In this document: piece by piece, positions 1 through 7,983 of the stretch
Layout: each line of letters opens with the position of its first letter
Position numbering within the stretch: position 1 is the first letter of the stretch
Source of the DNA: Desulfobacteraceae bacterium
Lineage (GTDB): Bacteria > Desulfobacterota > DSM-4660 > Desulfatiglandales > B25-G16
Assembly: GCA_030612685.1 (NCBI GenBank)
Contig: JAUWNK010000005.1
Location: 1 to 44,115, forward strand
DNA length: 44,115 nt
Reading direction: 5' to 3'
Notes under the pieces: model-generated
Seen by the model: the letters and a program-made list of their open reading frames with translations, nothing else
What the model was told of the DNA's origin: nothing
Database searches by the model: none
Program-made: the position numbers and the translations under genes

Positions 1-97
1 GTGACGTATTTTAACAAGTTAGCTCGGAGCAATTGTCTTCGACCTTGAACTCAGACCAAATGGCTCACTCGGCTCGACTGAGCTCAGCCGAAGTCTA

Positions 98-121
98 AAT
101 AAGTTCGTAATCGAACTTATT
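98..121. repeat. 10-bp perfect hairpin in the leader region
   Basis: AATAAGTTCG at 98-107 pairs with CGAACTTATT at 112-121 around a 4-base loop. No T-run follows, so it is not an obvious terminator. It lies in the gene-free first 836 bases. Confidence 0.55.
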
Positions 122-258
122 AATCGAAGGACTAAGGTGATGATTACATCCATGAGCAAGTATTAACTTATTACAATATTTCGGCAGGAATCGTGCCAAA
201 ATAATGTTGAGAATTAATTCTTTTGATTTTATTTATTGAAGCCAAAATATTAAAAAAT

Positions 259-310
259 GTAGGGGTTCGATTCGTTCGACCTTGAGGCTCTCGACAGGTC
301 AAGCCCCTAC
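259..310. repeat. Palindromic intergenic repeat
   Basis: GTAGGGG at 259-265 is matched by CCCCTAC at 304-310, with further imperfect self-complementarity (TTCGACCTTGAGG against CTCGACAGGTCAAG). The core GTAGGGGTTCGATT recurs near 36260, so it belongs to a dispersed family in this genome. Confidence 0.5.
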
Positions 311-323
311 GTTTGATGAACCT

Positions 324-351
324 CCCCGCAGCAATCTGCGGGGTATTTTTT
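324..351 (+). terminator. Rho-independent terminator
   Basis: CCCCGCAG (324-331) and CTGCGGGG (336-343) form an 8-bp GC-rich stem with a CAAT loop, followed by TATTTTTT. It would end a transcript entering from left of the window, as no gene is visible before it. It separates the flagellar cluster from whatever lies upstream. Confidence 0.75.
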
Positions 352-418
352 ATCGAATCTCCTCCCCATTGTCGAAGATCCCGTCTTTAGCGGGGAAGGG
401 GGAGGAACTGTAAGGAAA

Positions 419-440
419 CCCTGTAGCACAAGCTACAGGG
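419..440. repeat. 9-bp perfect hairpin
   Basis: CCCTGTAGC (419-427) and GCTACAGGG (432-440) pair around ACAA. There is no T-run on either side, so it is recorded as a palindrome only. The rest of 441-746 shows no gene or clear motif. Confidence 0.5.
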
Positions 441-747
441 AATATAAAAGTTAATTATAGGGTGTTCTATGCCAAGGTAGAGAGGCAAGATAATAATAAA
501 CAATTCCATTATCCCCTGTTTTGATTGGAAGCCTGGTTATTGAACAACAAAAAGGGGAAAAAAGCTATTAATTCTGTCAAAATATTGACACTTGTGACAA
601 GAAACCTGACATTCACTTTTCGGAATGTAAAATCATAAGCTTCTTTAGTGGAGGCCAGAGATAAGCGTCTAAATTCGTATACAGACATTTAAATCCCCTA
701 TTTCCCGTTTATCTTAAATGAGATGAGAGACACTAAGGAATCGGTGA

Positions 748-763
748 TGGTATGATAGTTGCA
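748..763 (+). promoter_or_regulatory. Sigma-54 promoter before the PilZ gene
   Basis: TGGTATGATAGTTGCA has GG at 749-750 and GC at 761-762, ten bases apart, as in the TGGCAC-N5-TTGCA consensus. The predicted start of transcription is near 774, about 60 bases before the GTG at 837. The same motif class precedes the AMIN-TPR gene, flgB, fliK and motA. Confidence 0.7.
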
Positions 764-836
764 GTCATTCAAGTATAATCCGTTATTTTCCACCCTTGTT
801 GCTTTAAAGAAAATGATTTTTCATTGGGAGGGATAG

Positions 837-1439
837 GTGGTTGATATAATCCCAAAGGAGAGACGTTCTCACGTTAGGGGAGATCTTTCCTTTAAAGTTA
901 AATATACTATTATAACCCCGGAGGAATACGAAAAACTAAAGACATCTGAAGAGGAAATTTTTTCTCCAAATAAGGAAGAACCAATCATTGATATCACCGA
1001 TACTGATAGAGATACTGATAGCACATCAAATACCTGCCTTATAGATTTACTTCTTCATATGGATGAGAAATTGGACAGGATATTGTCCATATTATCGAAG
1101 GGTGAAGCGGAAAAAGGGTTCTTTAACTATGAGGGGATAGGAATAGATATTAGCAGTTCAGGGATGAATATAGTAGTGGATAAACCCGTTGAACCTGGCA
1201 AGATCATTCACGCAAATTTTGTTCTCTCAAGGTTTCCTCTCGTTCTTATTGATCTATTTGGCCAGATTATTCGGGTAACACCAGTTGATGAAGAGGGTAA
1301 GACTATGTACCACCTTGGGATCAAATTCCTTGATCTCAAACCAAATGATAGGGAAAAGATTATTACCTGTGTATTTCAAAGGCAAAGAGAGGCCATTAGA
1401 AGAGGGAAGGGTGAGAGGTATGACAGCAAGGATGGCTGA
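837..1439 (+). CDS. PilZ-domain c-di-GMP-binding protein
   Basis: A cytoplasmic 200-residue protein that probably binds the second messenger c-di-GMP and links it to motility. The two PilZ signatures are present: R10-x3-R14 close to the N-terminus and D104-x-S106-x2-G109 at the start of the beta-barrel. They are separated by a long acidic insert (about 37-70) and a predicted helix (about 70-90), a layout seen in PilZ proteins that carry an extra N-terminal strand and spacer. GTG at 837 was chosen because a GGGAGGG ribosome site ends 4 bases before it. It has its own sigma-54 promoter at 748-763. The last 20 codons overlap a possible start (ATG 1420, GAGAGG site) of the broken cheR that follows. 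PilZ family is secure; its partner is unknown. Confidence 0.85.
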   Translation: MVDIIPKERRSHVRGDLSFKVKYTIITPEEYEKLKTSEEEIFSPNKEEPIIDITDTDRDTDSTSNTCLIDLLLHMDEKLDRILSILSKGEAEKGFFNYEGIGIDISSSGMNIVVDKPVEPGKIIHANFVLSRFPLVLIDLFGQIIRVTPVDEEGKTMYHLGIKFLDLKPNDREKIITCVFQRQREAIRRGKGERYDSKDG

Positions 1440-1660
1440 TGCCTAGAGAAAAGATAAGCTTCCAGAGGCTCAATTTTATGGAGGAATCTCACTTTAAAGA
1501 ACCTTTCGATGTTATTTTTTGCCGCAATGTCATGATCTATTTTGATAACCCGACAAAAGAGATTTTGGTAGGAAAATTTTTCCATCATCTTGCTAATGGA
1601 GGGTATTTTTTTATAGGTCATGCAGAAAGTTTGACCGGCATAAAACATTCTTTTTGTAAC
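1439..1660 (+). pseudogene. cheR: cheR remnant (C-terminal piece of MCP methyltransferase)
   Basis: About 70 codons match the C-terminal third of CheR, the S-adenosylmethionine-dependent methyltransferase that methylates chemoreceptors. The segment FDVIFCRNVMIYFD, then a helix, then GGYFFIGHAESL is the hallmark of the end of that domain. A full CheR is about 270 residues, so the N-terminal two thirds are gone. The C-terminal YRK-type end is also lost: homology stops after HAESLTGIKHSF, exactly where a repeat element begins at 1656. A short start-like peptide (MTARMADA, ATG 1420 with a GAGAGG site) lies just before it in another frame and may be the original N-terminus after an internal deletion. 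The open frame runs on to 1774 only by reading through the repeat. Confidence 0.8.
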
Positions 1661-1806
1661 TACTCAGGTTCAAAGTTCCGGGGTTCACGCCTTCCCTGGC
1701 GCGATTTGATGTGCATTCCTGGCACGATCGCACTGAATGCTACGCTATCCGTTTCTACCCAATGGGACAGGTAAGCCAGGTCTGGGCCAGGGGTTCAAAG
1801 TTAGAG
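1656..1806. mobile_element. MITE-like repeat that truncates cheR
   Basis: Bases 1656-1689 are identical over 34 bp to the reverse complement of 18207-18240. The element then carries CCCTGGCGCGA near 1695 and GCCAGGTCTGGGCCAGGG near 1777-1794, motifs shared with repeats at 3192-3296, 7735-7975, 10982-11180 and 43557-43762. No transposase is encoded, so it would have moved in trans. Confidence 0.65.
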
Positions 1807-1810
1807 AGCG

Positions 1811-2115
1811 ATGAGGATTGAACATTTTCTTACCCAGGCTGAAGGAGAGGGAAAAAGGCTCCTGGGTGAGATGCTGGTAGAAAAGGGGGCAGTTTCTAAA
1901 GAGGATGTAGAGGATGCCCTTGATATTCAAAAGGAAGATCCTGACAAAAGGATTGGAGAGATACTTGTTGAGGAGAAAAAGGTTGAAACAAGGGAGGTAG
2001 TCTCTGCCCTCAGGGAACAGAAAAGATCTGCCCAAACAGTTGCTCTCCAGGTAAAGATAAATAAACACAAGCTCGATAATGTAGTGGACATGGTTGGAGA
2101 GTTAGCGATTGCTCA
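1811..2115 (+). pseudogene. cheA: cheA remnant (linker plus start of dimerisation domain)
   Basis: Roughly 100 codons of a CheA-type histidine kinase remain. The first part contains two copies of a GEMLVEKG / GEILVEEK motif with helices, a linker style common in delta-proteobacterial CheA. It is followed by VKINKHKLDNVVDMVGELAI, the first helix of the CheA dimerisation (P3) domain. The phosphotransfer domain, catalytic ATPase and CheW-like domain are missing. The reading frame then runs off into RSDEFSRLDRPKN while another frame picks up CheZ, so a deletion joined the two genes near 2115. Not functional as a kinase. Confidence 0.75.
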
Positions 2116-2342
2116 ATTCATTCGTTCAGATGAGTTTTCAAGACTTGACCGGCCAAAGAATTAAGCATATTATAAATCTTGTAAGAAAAATGGAGGAAAA
2201 GGTTAAAGTTATGGTCATATCTTTTGGTATTAAGCTATCTGAGAGGGAGAAAAATCCTGATATCTCCAAGGAAGATTTGCAGAGGGCTGTAGAGGAAAAG
2301 GTAGCAGAGTTAACCAGCCCCCAAAAAAAGCCAGGGCCTTGA
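2109..2342 (+). pseudogene. cheZ: cheZ remnant (C-terminal part of CheY-P phosphatase)
   Basis: The frame reads MSFQDLTGQRIKHIINLV, matching the CheZ active-site helix, whose DLTGQ motif carries the catalytic Gln and a neighbouring Asp. The rest is a charged tail ending in PQKKPGP. A complete CheZ is about 200 residues; only about 75 remain and the N-terminal helical hairpin is lost. It overlaps the end of the cheA piece in another frame. CheZ would dephosphorylate CheY-P; this fragment is unlikely to do so alone, although the catalytic motif itself is intact. Confidence 0.75.
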
Positions 2343-2352
2343 CCAGACAGGT

Positions 2353-2463
2353 ATAAAAGATAATATTATATAGGCAGTCAAGGCAGGGGTAAGTAGCTAC
2401 ATAGTGAAACCGTTTACTGCAGAAACAATAGGCGAAAAATTGAAAAAGGTATTTGATGGTTGA
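2353..2463 (+). pseudogene. cheY: cheY remnant with an in-frame stop
   Basis: Bases 2374-2463 encode AVKAGVSSYIVKPFTAETIG and a short helical end, the classic last 30 residues of a CheY receiver, including the conserved Lys-Pro-Phe. Reading back in the same frame gives IKDNII, then TAG at 2371-2373, where CheY normally has Glu (IIEAVKAG). This is therefore a GAG-to-TAG nonsense change within a 3' fragment. The phosphoacceptor Asp and the N-terminal half are absent. It completes the order cheR, cheA, cheZ, cheY of a decayed operon. Confidence 0.75.
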
Positions 2464-2576
2464 TGTCTATTTTTCTCTAAAGAAACTGTTTAGCAGTACC
2501 GAATAATAAAGTAGTTAAGTGGTGTTGCCTACTCAACTAGTCAACCAGTAAACAACTCAACCATGGAGGTTGGAAA

Positions 2577-2975
2577 ATGGATATTAAAGAAATAGCAAAT
2601 TTATACCGGGCACAATTGTCATCTTCTAATAAGATAAATAAAGATGATGGATTCAAGCAAATCTTTGATCGGAAACTGGCTGAAATAAATGCAACAACTT
2701 TCCAGACCCCTATTGATATTAAAGCAGATGTCTTAGAACATAGCAATAAGATCCTTAATATCTTAGATGATTATGCAAAAGGGTTGATTGATCCTTCAAA
2801 GACATTAAAAGATATTGAGCCTTTGGTAGAAAGTATCGAAAAAGAGGTGGGCCTTATGGAAGCCAAGGCTGCTGATAAAGGGATTAATGATAAAGATCTT
2901 GATGGGTTTATCAAAGACTTAGCTGTGACTGCAAATGTGGCTGTATTTAAGTTCCATCGGGGGGATTATATTTAA
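2577..2975 (+). CDS. Conserved protein of unknown function in flagellar/chemotaxis clusters
   Basis: A 132-residue, mostly helical, soluble protein without signal peptide or membrane segment. It opens with MDIKEIANLY and ends in a conserved-looking LAVTANVAVFKFHRGDYI. The middle is rich in Asp/Lys and includes DPSKTLKDIEPLVE. From memory, proteins of this style follow chemotaxis genes in Desulfobacterota flagellar loci, but I know no assigned role. GAGGTTGG precedes the ATG at 2577. Unlike the che genes just upstream it is intact, so selection has kept it after the chemotaxis genes decayed. That hints at a flagellar rather than a chemotactic task. Confidence 0.6.
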   Translation: MDIKEIANLYRAQLSSSNKINKDDGFKQIFDRKLAEINATTFQTPIDIKADVLEHSNKILNILDDYAKGLIDPSKTLKDIEPLVESIEKEVGLMEAKAADKGINDKDLDGFIKDLAVTANVAVFKFHRGDYI

Positions 2976-2983
2976 AACCTTAA

Positions 2984-3107
2984 TATGAACATATCGCACC
3001 TTCGGTGCGGACTTGTAGTGCAGAGCTTTAGCTCTGCCGTTATGATGCAGGGCTGAAGCCCTGCGCTACGTTTGAAAAAAGGAAATTCCTATACTATCAA
3101 GTTATAG
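2984..3107. repeat. Intergenic repeat element, TATGAACATATCGCACC family
   Basis: The left part (TATGAACATATCGCACC then TTCGGTGCG) and the right part (AGGAAATTCCTATACTAT) recur together at 36216-36414, and the right part recurs inverted at 28843-28930. Internal hairpins (GCACCTTCGGTGC; GCAGAGCTTTAGCTCTGC; GCAGGGCTGAAGCCCTGC) fill the middle. No coding potential is seen. Confidence 0.6.
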
Positions 3108-3173
3108 CTTCTACTATTCTCTTTCGAGGCCATCTTAAACTTAGGATTTTTGCCTCAACTGAAGTATTGGATT

Positions 3174-3369
3174 AATGGAGTACTGGAGTGATGGCCCGCC
3201 CTGGCGCGAATTTCAGGGGATAAGATCCTATAGCTGTAATGTTATGGCGGCATCGCCCTCAGAACTCCGCCATGCAAATCAGGTCTGGGCCAGGGGTGTT
3301 GAGGAATAGGAAAATGATCTTTTCAGTTTTTACTATTCATTACTCTACCACTCCATTACTCCATGTGGA
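3174..3369. repeat. Nested repeats: TGGAGTACTGGAG element split by a GGCCCGCCCTGG element
   Basis: TGGAGTACTGGAGTGATGG (3177-3195) and CATTACTCTACCACTCC to TCCA (3339-3363) are the two ends of a hairpin element also found intact at 16135-16229. Between them lies an element that starts GGCCCGCCCTGGCGCGA and ends GGTCTGGGCCAGGG (3193-3296). The second therefore appears inserted into the first. Confidence 0.55.
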
Positions 3370-3443
3370 TAATAAAAACAGACCATCACTAAAAGCCCTC
3401 TGATTTTGATAAGATGTAGAAATTCGGAGAAGAATAATACCAT

Positions 3444-4826
3444 ATGCCAAGGATACTGATCATAGATGATGATCCTGTCATATTGAAGGTCATCGCTGAT
3501 ATATTAAAGTCTAATGGCAATGAAGTAGTAGCTGCCCCTAACGGGGAGTCAGGAATTAAAAAGTTAGAGAGAAATTACTTCGATCTTGTCCTTACAGACC
3601 TCGTGATGCCAGATGTTGGCGGTATGGAAGTGCTTAACTATATAGTAAACAAAGCAACTAAAACACAGTGCATTATTCTCACCGGTTATGGAACCATTAA
3701 GAGTTCGGTTGATGCAATAAAAAATGGTGCATTTGACTATATCACCAAGCCCATAACATCGGACGAGCTTTTGATTGTTGTTGAAAAGGCTCTCGAGTTC
3801 AAAAACCTTAAGGAAGAAAATATCAGGCTAAAAAAGGAGTTACGACAGAAATACAGATATAATAATCTCATCGGTACAAGTAAGGCTATTCAGGATATAT
3901 ATGACCTAATAGAAAAGGTAGCTGATACAGATAGCACCATACTTATTAGTGGAGCCAGTGGTACAGGAAAGGAATTGATAACAAGAGCAATTCACTACAA
4001 CAGCTCCCGGAGCGATAAACCACTGGTTGTTATTAATTGTGGAGCCATTCCAGAGGCATTACTTGAGAGCGAACTCTTTGGCCACGAAAAAGGGGCCTTC
4101 ACAGGTGCCTATAAGAGCAGGATTGGCCGATTTGAGATGGCAAACGGTGGGACCATTTTTTTAGATGAAGTAGGGGAAATGAGTCCGGCATTGCAGGTAA
4201 AGTTATTAAGAGTGCTGCAAGACCAAACCTTTGAAAGAGTTGGCGGGACCAAAACCATCCATGTAGATGTCAGGATTATCTCTGCCACTAATAAAAACTT
4301 AACTATCGCCATAAATAAGGGAAATTTTCGTGAAGACCTGTATTATAGGTTAAATATTATTCCAATAAAGGTACCTCCTTTAAAACAGCGAAGATCTGAT
4401 ATCCCCTTACTTGTTGATTTTTTTATGAAAAAATTTCAAAAGGGAAAGAGAAAGAGGATCACAGAATTTTCCCATCACGCAATGGATGCCATGCTTGACT
4501 ATGACTGGCATGGTAATGTGAGAGAACTTGAAAATGTGATAAAGAGACTCATAGTTCTTTGTGATAACCAGGTGGTAGACTTTGACGACCTTCCTGAACA
4601 TATCCAGCAGATTGGCAGATCAATTCAACCAGTTGAAGAGGATTTTTTTGAGGAAGGGTTAACCCTTGATTCGGCTGTTAAAGATTATGAAAAACGGCTT
4701 ATTCTTGAGGCCTTAGATAAGAGCAATTGGGTTAAAACAAAGGCTGCAAAGCTTCTTCATATCAACAGGACAACCCTGGTGGAGAAGATCAAAAAACAGA
4801 AACTTACTGAAATAGCCTCCGCATAG
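3444..4826 (+). CDS. Sigma-54-dependent response regulator (NtrC family, flagellar)
   Basis: A 460-residue activator that opens sigma-54 promoter complexes by ATP hydrolysis. Order: receiver domain (1-120, acidic pocket D8-D10, phosphoacceptor D52, T80 and K102), AAA+ domain (about 138-375: Walker A GASGTGKE 170-177, GAFTGA loop 217-222 for contacting sigma-54, Walker B GTIFLDE 236-242), and a C-terminal helix-turn-helix (about 421-452) with NRTTLVEKI, a sequence typical of FleQ/FlrA/FlrC-type flagellar regulators. All key residues are intact. With the paralogue at 7984 it is the likely activator of the sigma-54 sites before the flagellar operons. No kinase gene adjoins it. No clear ribosome site beyond GGAGAAG at 3425-3431. 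It could be called FlrC/FleR-like, but the exact orthology is uncertain. Confidence 0.88.
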   Translation: MPRILIIDDDPVILKVIADILKSNGNEVVAAPNGESGIKKLERNYFDLVLTDLVMPDVGGMEVLNYIVNKATKTQCIILTGYGTIKSSVDAIKNGAFDYITKPITSDELLIVVEKALEFKNLKEENIRLKKELRQKYRYNNLIGTSKAIQDIYDLIEKVADTDSTILISGASGTGKELITRAIHYNSSRSDKPLVVINCGAIPEALLESELFGHEKGAFTGAYKSRIGRFEMANGGTIFLDEVGEMSPALQVKLLRVLQDQTFERVGGTKTIHVDVRIISATNKNLTIAINKGNFREDLYYRLNIIPIKVPPLKQRRSDIPLLVDFFMKKFQKGKRKRITEFSHHAMDAMLDYDWHGNVRELENVIKRLIVLCDNQVVDFDDLPEHIQQIGRSIQPVEEDFFEEGLTLDSAVKDYEKRLILEALDKSNWVKTKAAKLLHINRTTLVEKIKKQKLTEIASA

Positions 4827-4992
4827 GCACCCTCCTCTATTGTCAAAATAATGACGGCCTAACCCATCCCTATGAAATTGATAATTGACGATTGAAAATT
4901 GTTAACCTCCCGTCTTCATGTCCGCTATTTGTTATGTCTTGCCTATTCAATCTCTCTGAAATTGAAAATTGACAATTGGCAATTCTATGCCA

Positions 4993-5009
4993 TTGGCATA
5001 GTAATTGCT
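4993..5009 (+). promoter_or_regulatory. Sigma-54 promoter of the AMIN-TPR gene
   Basis: TTGGCATAGTAATTGCT is close to the full consensus, with GG 4995-4996 and GC 5007-5008 ten bases apart. Transcription should start near 5020, two bases before the first ATG of the next gene, so either the message is nearly leaderless or translation begins at the in-frame ATG at 5049. Confidence 0.75.
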
Positions 5010-5021
5010 GCCTAAATCTGT

Positions 5022-7607
5022 ATGGAACTCTATCCTAAAAGTAGATCTATGCTCACCTTACTTTTTTCCTTCATGCTACTGGTGTCACCATATTATCTGA
5101 ATGCCACCACCAGCCCCTCTATTTCAGTTTCTAATAAAGGCCTGATGAACAGAATAATTTCAATTACTACAAAAGATAGTAAACATGGAACAACTGTAAA
5201 TGTCTTGGGGAATGGTAAAATTTCCGATTATTCTACCATGACCATCGATTTTCCACCCAGGATTGTGGTTTATATCTTTAATTCTGCCGTTTCCTTTGAA
5301 TCTATGACTATTCCTGTAAAAAGCCCGTATCTGAAAGGTATAAGGGTTGGATATCATTCAAAAAGAATCAGATTGGTATTAGACATTAAAGGAACGGATA
5401 TACCCATCTTTACGGCTATGTCTGCAAATAATAGGTTAACTATCTTCCTTAGATCAAGAGAGTTAATAGAAAAAGGGCCATCTAACCAGATTCCCCTTAG
5501 GCGACCTGATAAGGAGATCCCGGACTTTGAGAAACTGATTAAAATTAAAGGAGATGATGGCCAGGATGATACTGCATTTTCTCAGAGCTGCAGCAGGCGT
5601 ACCAATAAGGAGATTTCGGTTTTAGAGAAACTGATTAAAATCGAGGCAGACGATGGCCAGGATGATACTGCATTTTTTTTGAAAGGTCTTAATGCATACA
5701 GGGCTCAAAACTGGTCAGAGGCAGCCGAGAATCTTAATCATCTCATTAAAACATACCCGGTAGGGAGATATACAGAGAGGGGATATTTTCTCTTGGCAAA
5801 ATCTTATGAGCAATTATATTCACAATCTATTTCAGCTCATTTTACAGAAATTAAAACCCATTATGAGGATGCTATTAACAGATTCCCGACATCCATATAT
5901 GTGCCAGATGCCCTCATTGCAATAGGGAATTTATGTCTTAAGATAAAAAATTACTATGAGGCATTGGCCTATTACAATCTTGTAGTTAAGAAATATAAAG
6001 ACTCCACTGCAGCCCTGAGGGCATTAATGCAGAAGGTTAAACTTTTCATCCTGAAAAAAAAGAGAAAGGAGGCCCTTTCTATTTTAGAATATGTAGTTTG
6101 TAGGTATCGAGGCTCACCTGGAGAAACAAAGGCTAAAATAGAGATGTCCAAGATCTACTATGAGATTAATAGCTTTCGAAAATCCATCAACATTCTTTCT
6201 GGTCTTTTGATAACAGATCCTGAAAACATATACCAGCACCCAGAGATTTCTAAATATCTTGGCTATAACTATTACCAGTTGGGAGATAATGTTAAGGCCA
6301 GAGAAAACCTATTTAGGTTTTATAATAGCTGGCCTGATAAAAAAACGAGCCATCTTATATTAGCCAAGATTGCAGATACCTATCGAGATGAGGGATTGAT
6401 GAAAGATGCTGTAAAATTTTATCAGTTGGTTATCGAACGTCACCCTGAAACAGAGGGGGCACTTATCAGTCTAATCAGGCTTGCAGAACAACAAGAAGAG
6501 GGGGCGTTGGAGATAAAAAAGGGAATTGCATCGCATGTTAAAATAATAGGTAAAGAGGTAGGTGTGCCCAGGCAGATATATACTGATGTTCTTAACTATC
6601 TCCTTAAAAAGGATAAGGAAAATCCCTTGGTACAGTTAGCACTTCTAAAGCTTGCCCTTATCCACCAGAAAGAAAAAGATTATGATAAAAGCCTCAAGGC
6701 CTTAAAGGAGTTGTTTGAGAAATATCCCCGGACATCCTTAAAAAAAGAGTGCAAACATGCTCTGAATAATACTTTTGAAGCAATGCTGAAAGAAAAAATG
6801 AAAGGAAAGAGATATATTAATATTATAAATATCTATCAGAGGGAGAAAGACCTATTTTCTATGATCAACTCCCCTGATCCGTTTTTGATTATTGCGCGGT
6901 GTTCTCTGAATTTAAATCTTCAGGATATGGCTACAGAGATGTTTAAAATGGCTGATTCCCTTTTGCCGGATGAGGAAAAACCAGCAGATCTGCTTTTCTA
7001 TGTGGGCAGTGATTTGTTTAAGAAAGAAAAGCTCGGAAAAGCCCTTTCAAGATTGAATCTGCTTATAAATAATTATCCAACTGATAAAAACACTCCTTAT
7101 GCATACAAACTGAAAGGGAGAATCCTTTTTAAACAAAAAAGATACCAACAAGCGGTAGAGATGTTTTCCTCTGCCTTGAGATATCATCTAAGAGCCTGTG
7201 ATAGGGCAAGAATTTTTGCTGATAAGGCCAGGGCATTAACTGCATACAATAGTAATGAGAAGGCTATGGAGTCGACGAGGGAGGCGGATCGGTTAAAAAG
7301 GGATTGCTATATACGCTATCCTCCCATCTATAAAGAGATAGGAGACCTTTATCTTAAGCTTGGTTATCCCAAAGAGGCCCTTTCTATCTTTAACAATGCA
7401 CTTGAGATGGAGAAGGAGGAGGAAAATAAAATCTTGCTTAAGCTCAAGATTGCTCAGTGCTATAGGCTTTTAGATAAAAAGAAAGATTACCTTGCCCTCT
7501 ATAACGAGATTTCCAGTCTAAATGATCCATTCTGGAGCAACCTTGCTAAAGAGAGGATAGCAGAGATTGAGTTTAATAGGGAGATCAGAAAATCAAAGAA
7601 GAAATAG
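5022..7607 (+). CDS. Exported AMIN-domain and TPR-repeat protein
   Basis: An 861-residue protein with an N-terminal signal peptide (basic K6/R8, then hydrophobic 10-25, probable cut after LNA). An AMIN-like beta domain follows (about 40-150: RIVVYIFN, RIRLVLDI, NRLTIFLRS), of the kind that targets peptidoglycan or secretion complexes. From about 217 to the end come many tetratricopeptide helical repeats for protein binding. It is probably periplasmic, or an outer-membrane-associated scaffold for the flagellum; this is inference. A 32-residue tandem duplication lies at about 155-218, with KLIKI and DDGQDDTAF repeated. ATG 5022 keeps a basic n-region, but the sigma-54 promoter predicts transcription from about 5020, so ATG 5049 is the alternative. 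Neither has a good ribosome site. It lies between two sigma-54 activators. Confidence 0.75.
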   Translation: MELYPKSRSMLTLLFSFMLLVSPYYLNATTSPSISVSNKGLMNRIISITTKDSKHGTTVNVLGNGKISDYSTMTIDFPPRIVVYIFNSAVSFESMTIPVKSPYLKGIRVGYHSKRIRLVLDIKGTDIPIFTAMSANNRLTIFLRSRELIEKGPSNQIPLRRPDKEIPDFEKLIKIKGDDGQDDTAFSQSCSRRTNKEISVLEKLIKIEADDGQDDTAFFLKGLNAYRAQNWSEAAENLNHLIKTYPVGRYTERGYFLLAKSYEQLYSQSISAHFTEIKTHYEDAINRFPTSIYVPDALIAIGNLCLKIKNYYEALAYYNLVVKKYKDSTAALRALMQKVKLFILKKKRKEALSILEYVVCRYRGSPGETKAKIEMSKIYYEINSFRKSINILSGLLITDPENIYQHPEISKYLGYNYYQLGDNVKARENLFRFYNSWPDKKTSHLILAKIADTYRDEGLMKDAVKFYQLVIERHPETEGALISLIRLAEQQEEGALEIKKGIASHVKIIGKEVGVPRQIYTDVLNYLLKKDKENPLVQLALLKLALIHQKEKDYDKSLKALKELFEKYPRTSLKKECKHALNNTFEAMLKEKMKGKRYINIINIYQREKDLFSMINSPDPFLIIARCSLNLNLQDMATEMFKMADSLLPDEEKPADLLFYVGSDLFKKEKLGKALSRLNLLINNYPTDKNTPYAYKLKGRILFKQKRYQQAVEMFSSALRYHLRACDRARIFADKARALTAYNSNEKAMESTREADRLKRDCYIRYPPIYKEIGDLYLKLGYPKEALSIFNNALEMEKEEENKILLKLKIAQCYRLLDKKKDYLALYNEISSLNDPFWSNLAKERIAEIEFNREIRKSKKK

Positions 7608-7659
7608 AGAATTGCTAGAAAATTGAAACTTGAAACTGGATGAACACAATAAACGGGTT

Positions 7660-7975
7660 GGGATTAGGGATTGTGAATTTAGGGATTTAGGAATTTCGAA
7701 TTTAGGAATTAAGCTTTAGGCACTTATAACCCTGGCCGAGACCCGCCTGCCAGACGGCGGGCAGGCCTGGCCTATAATCTTAATAGGCTGATCCGAGCAC
7801 GTAGTGCCTTATAGACTTAACAGTTTGATTCAAGCACGTCGCTCCAGGGCGGGCTTTAGCTCACCCTGGCCCAGACCTGGCTTAAAGGCGTAATAGGCTG
7901 ATCATGGCACGTAGCACCCTATAGGCTTAGCAGGCTAATCTGATTATGTCGCTCCAGGGCGGGCTTTAGGCACTT
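7660..7975. repeat. Cluster of intergenic repeats
   Basis: AT-rich GGGATTTAGGAATT units (7665-7712) are followed by a TTTAGGCAC unit, a palindrome CGCCTGCCAGACGGCGGGCAGG, and two diverged copies of an element. Each copy has a middle of the form AATAGGCTGAT, a stretch such as GCACGTAG, and an end CGCTCCAGGGCGGGCTTTAG (about 7766-7860 and 7880-7965). The same middle recurs at 11070-11145. This gap between the AMIN-TPR gene and the second activator holds no gene or recognisable promoter. Confidence 0.6.
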
Positions 7976-7983
7976 TTAAATGG

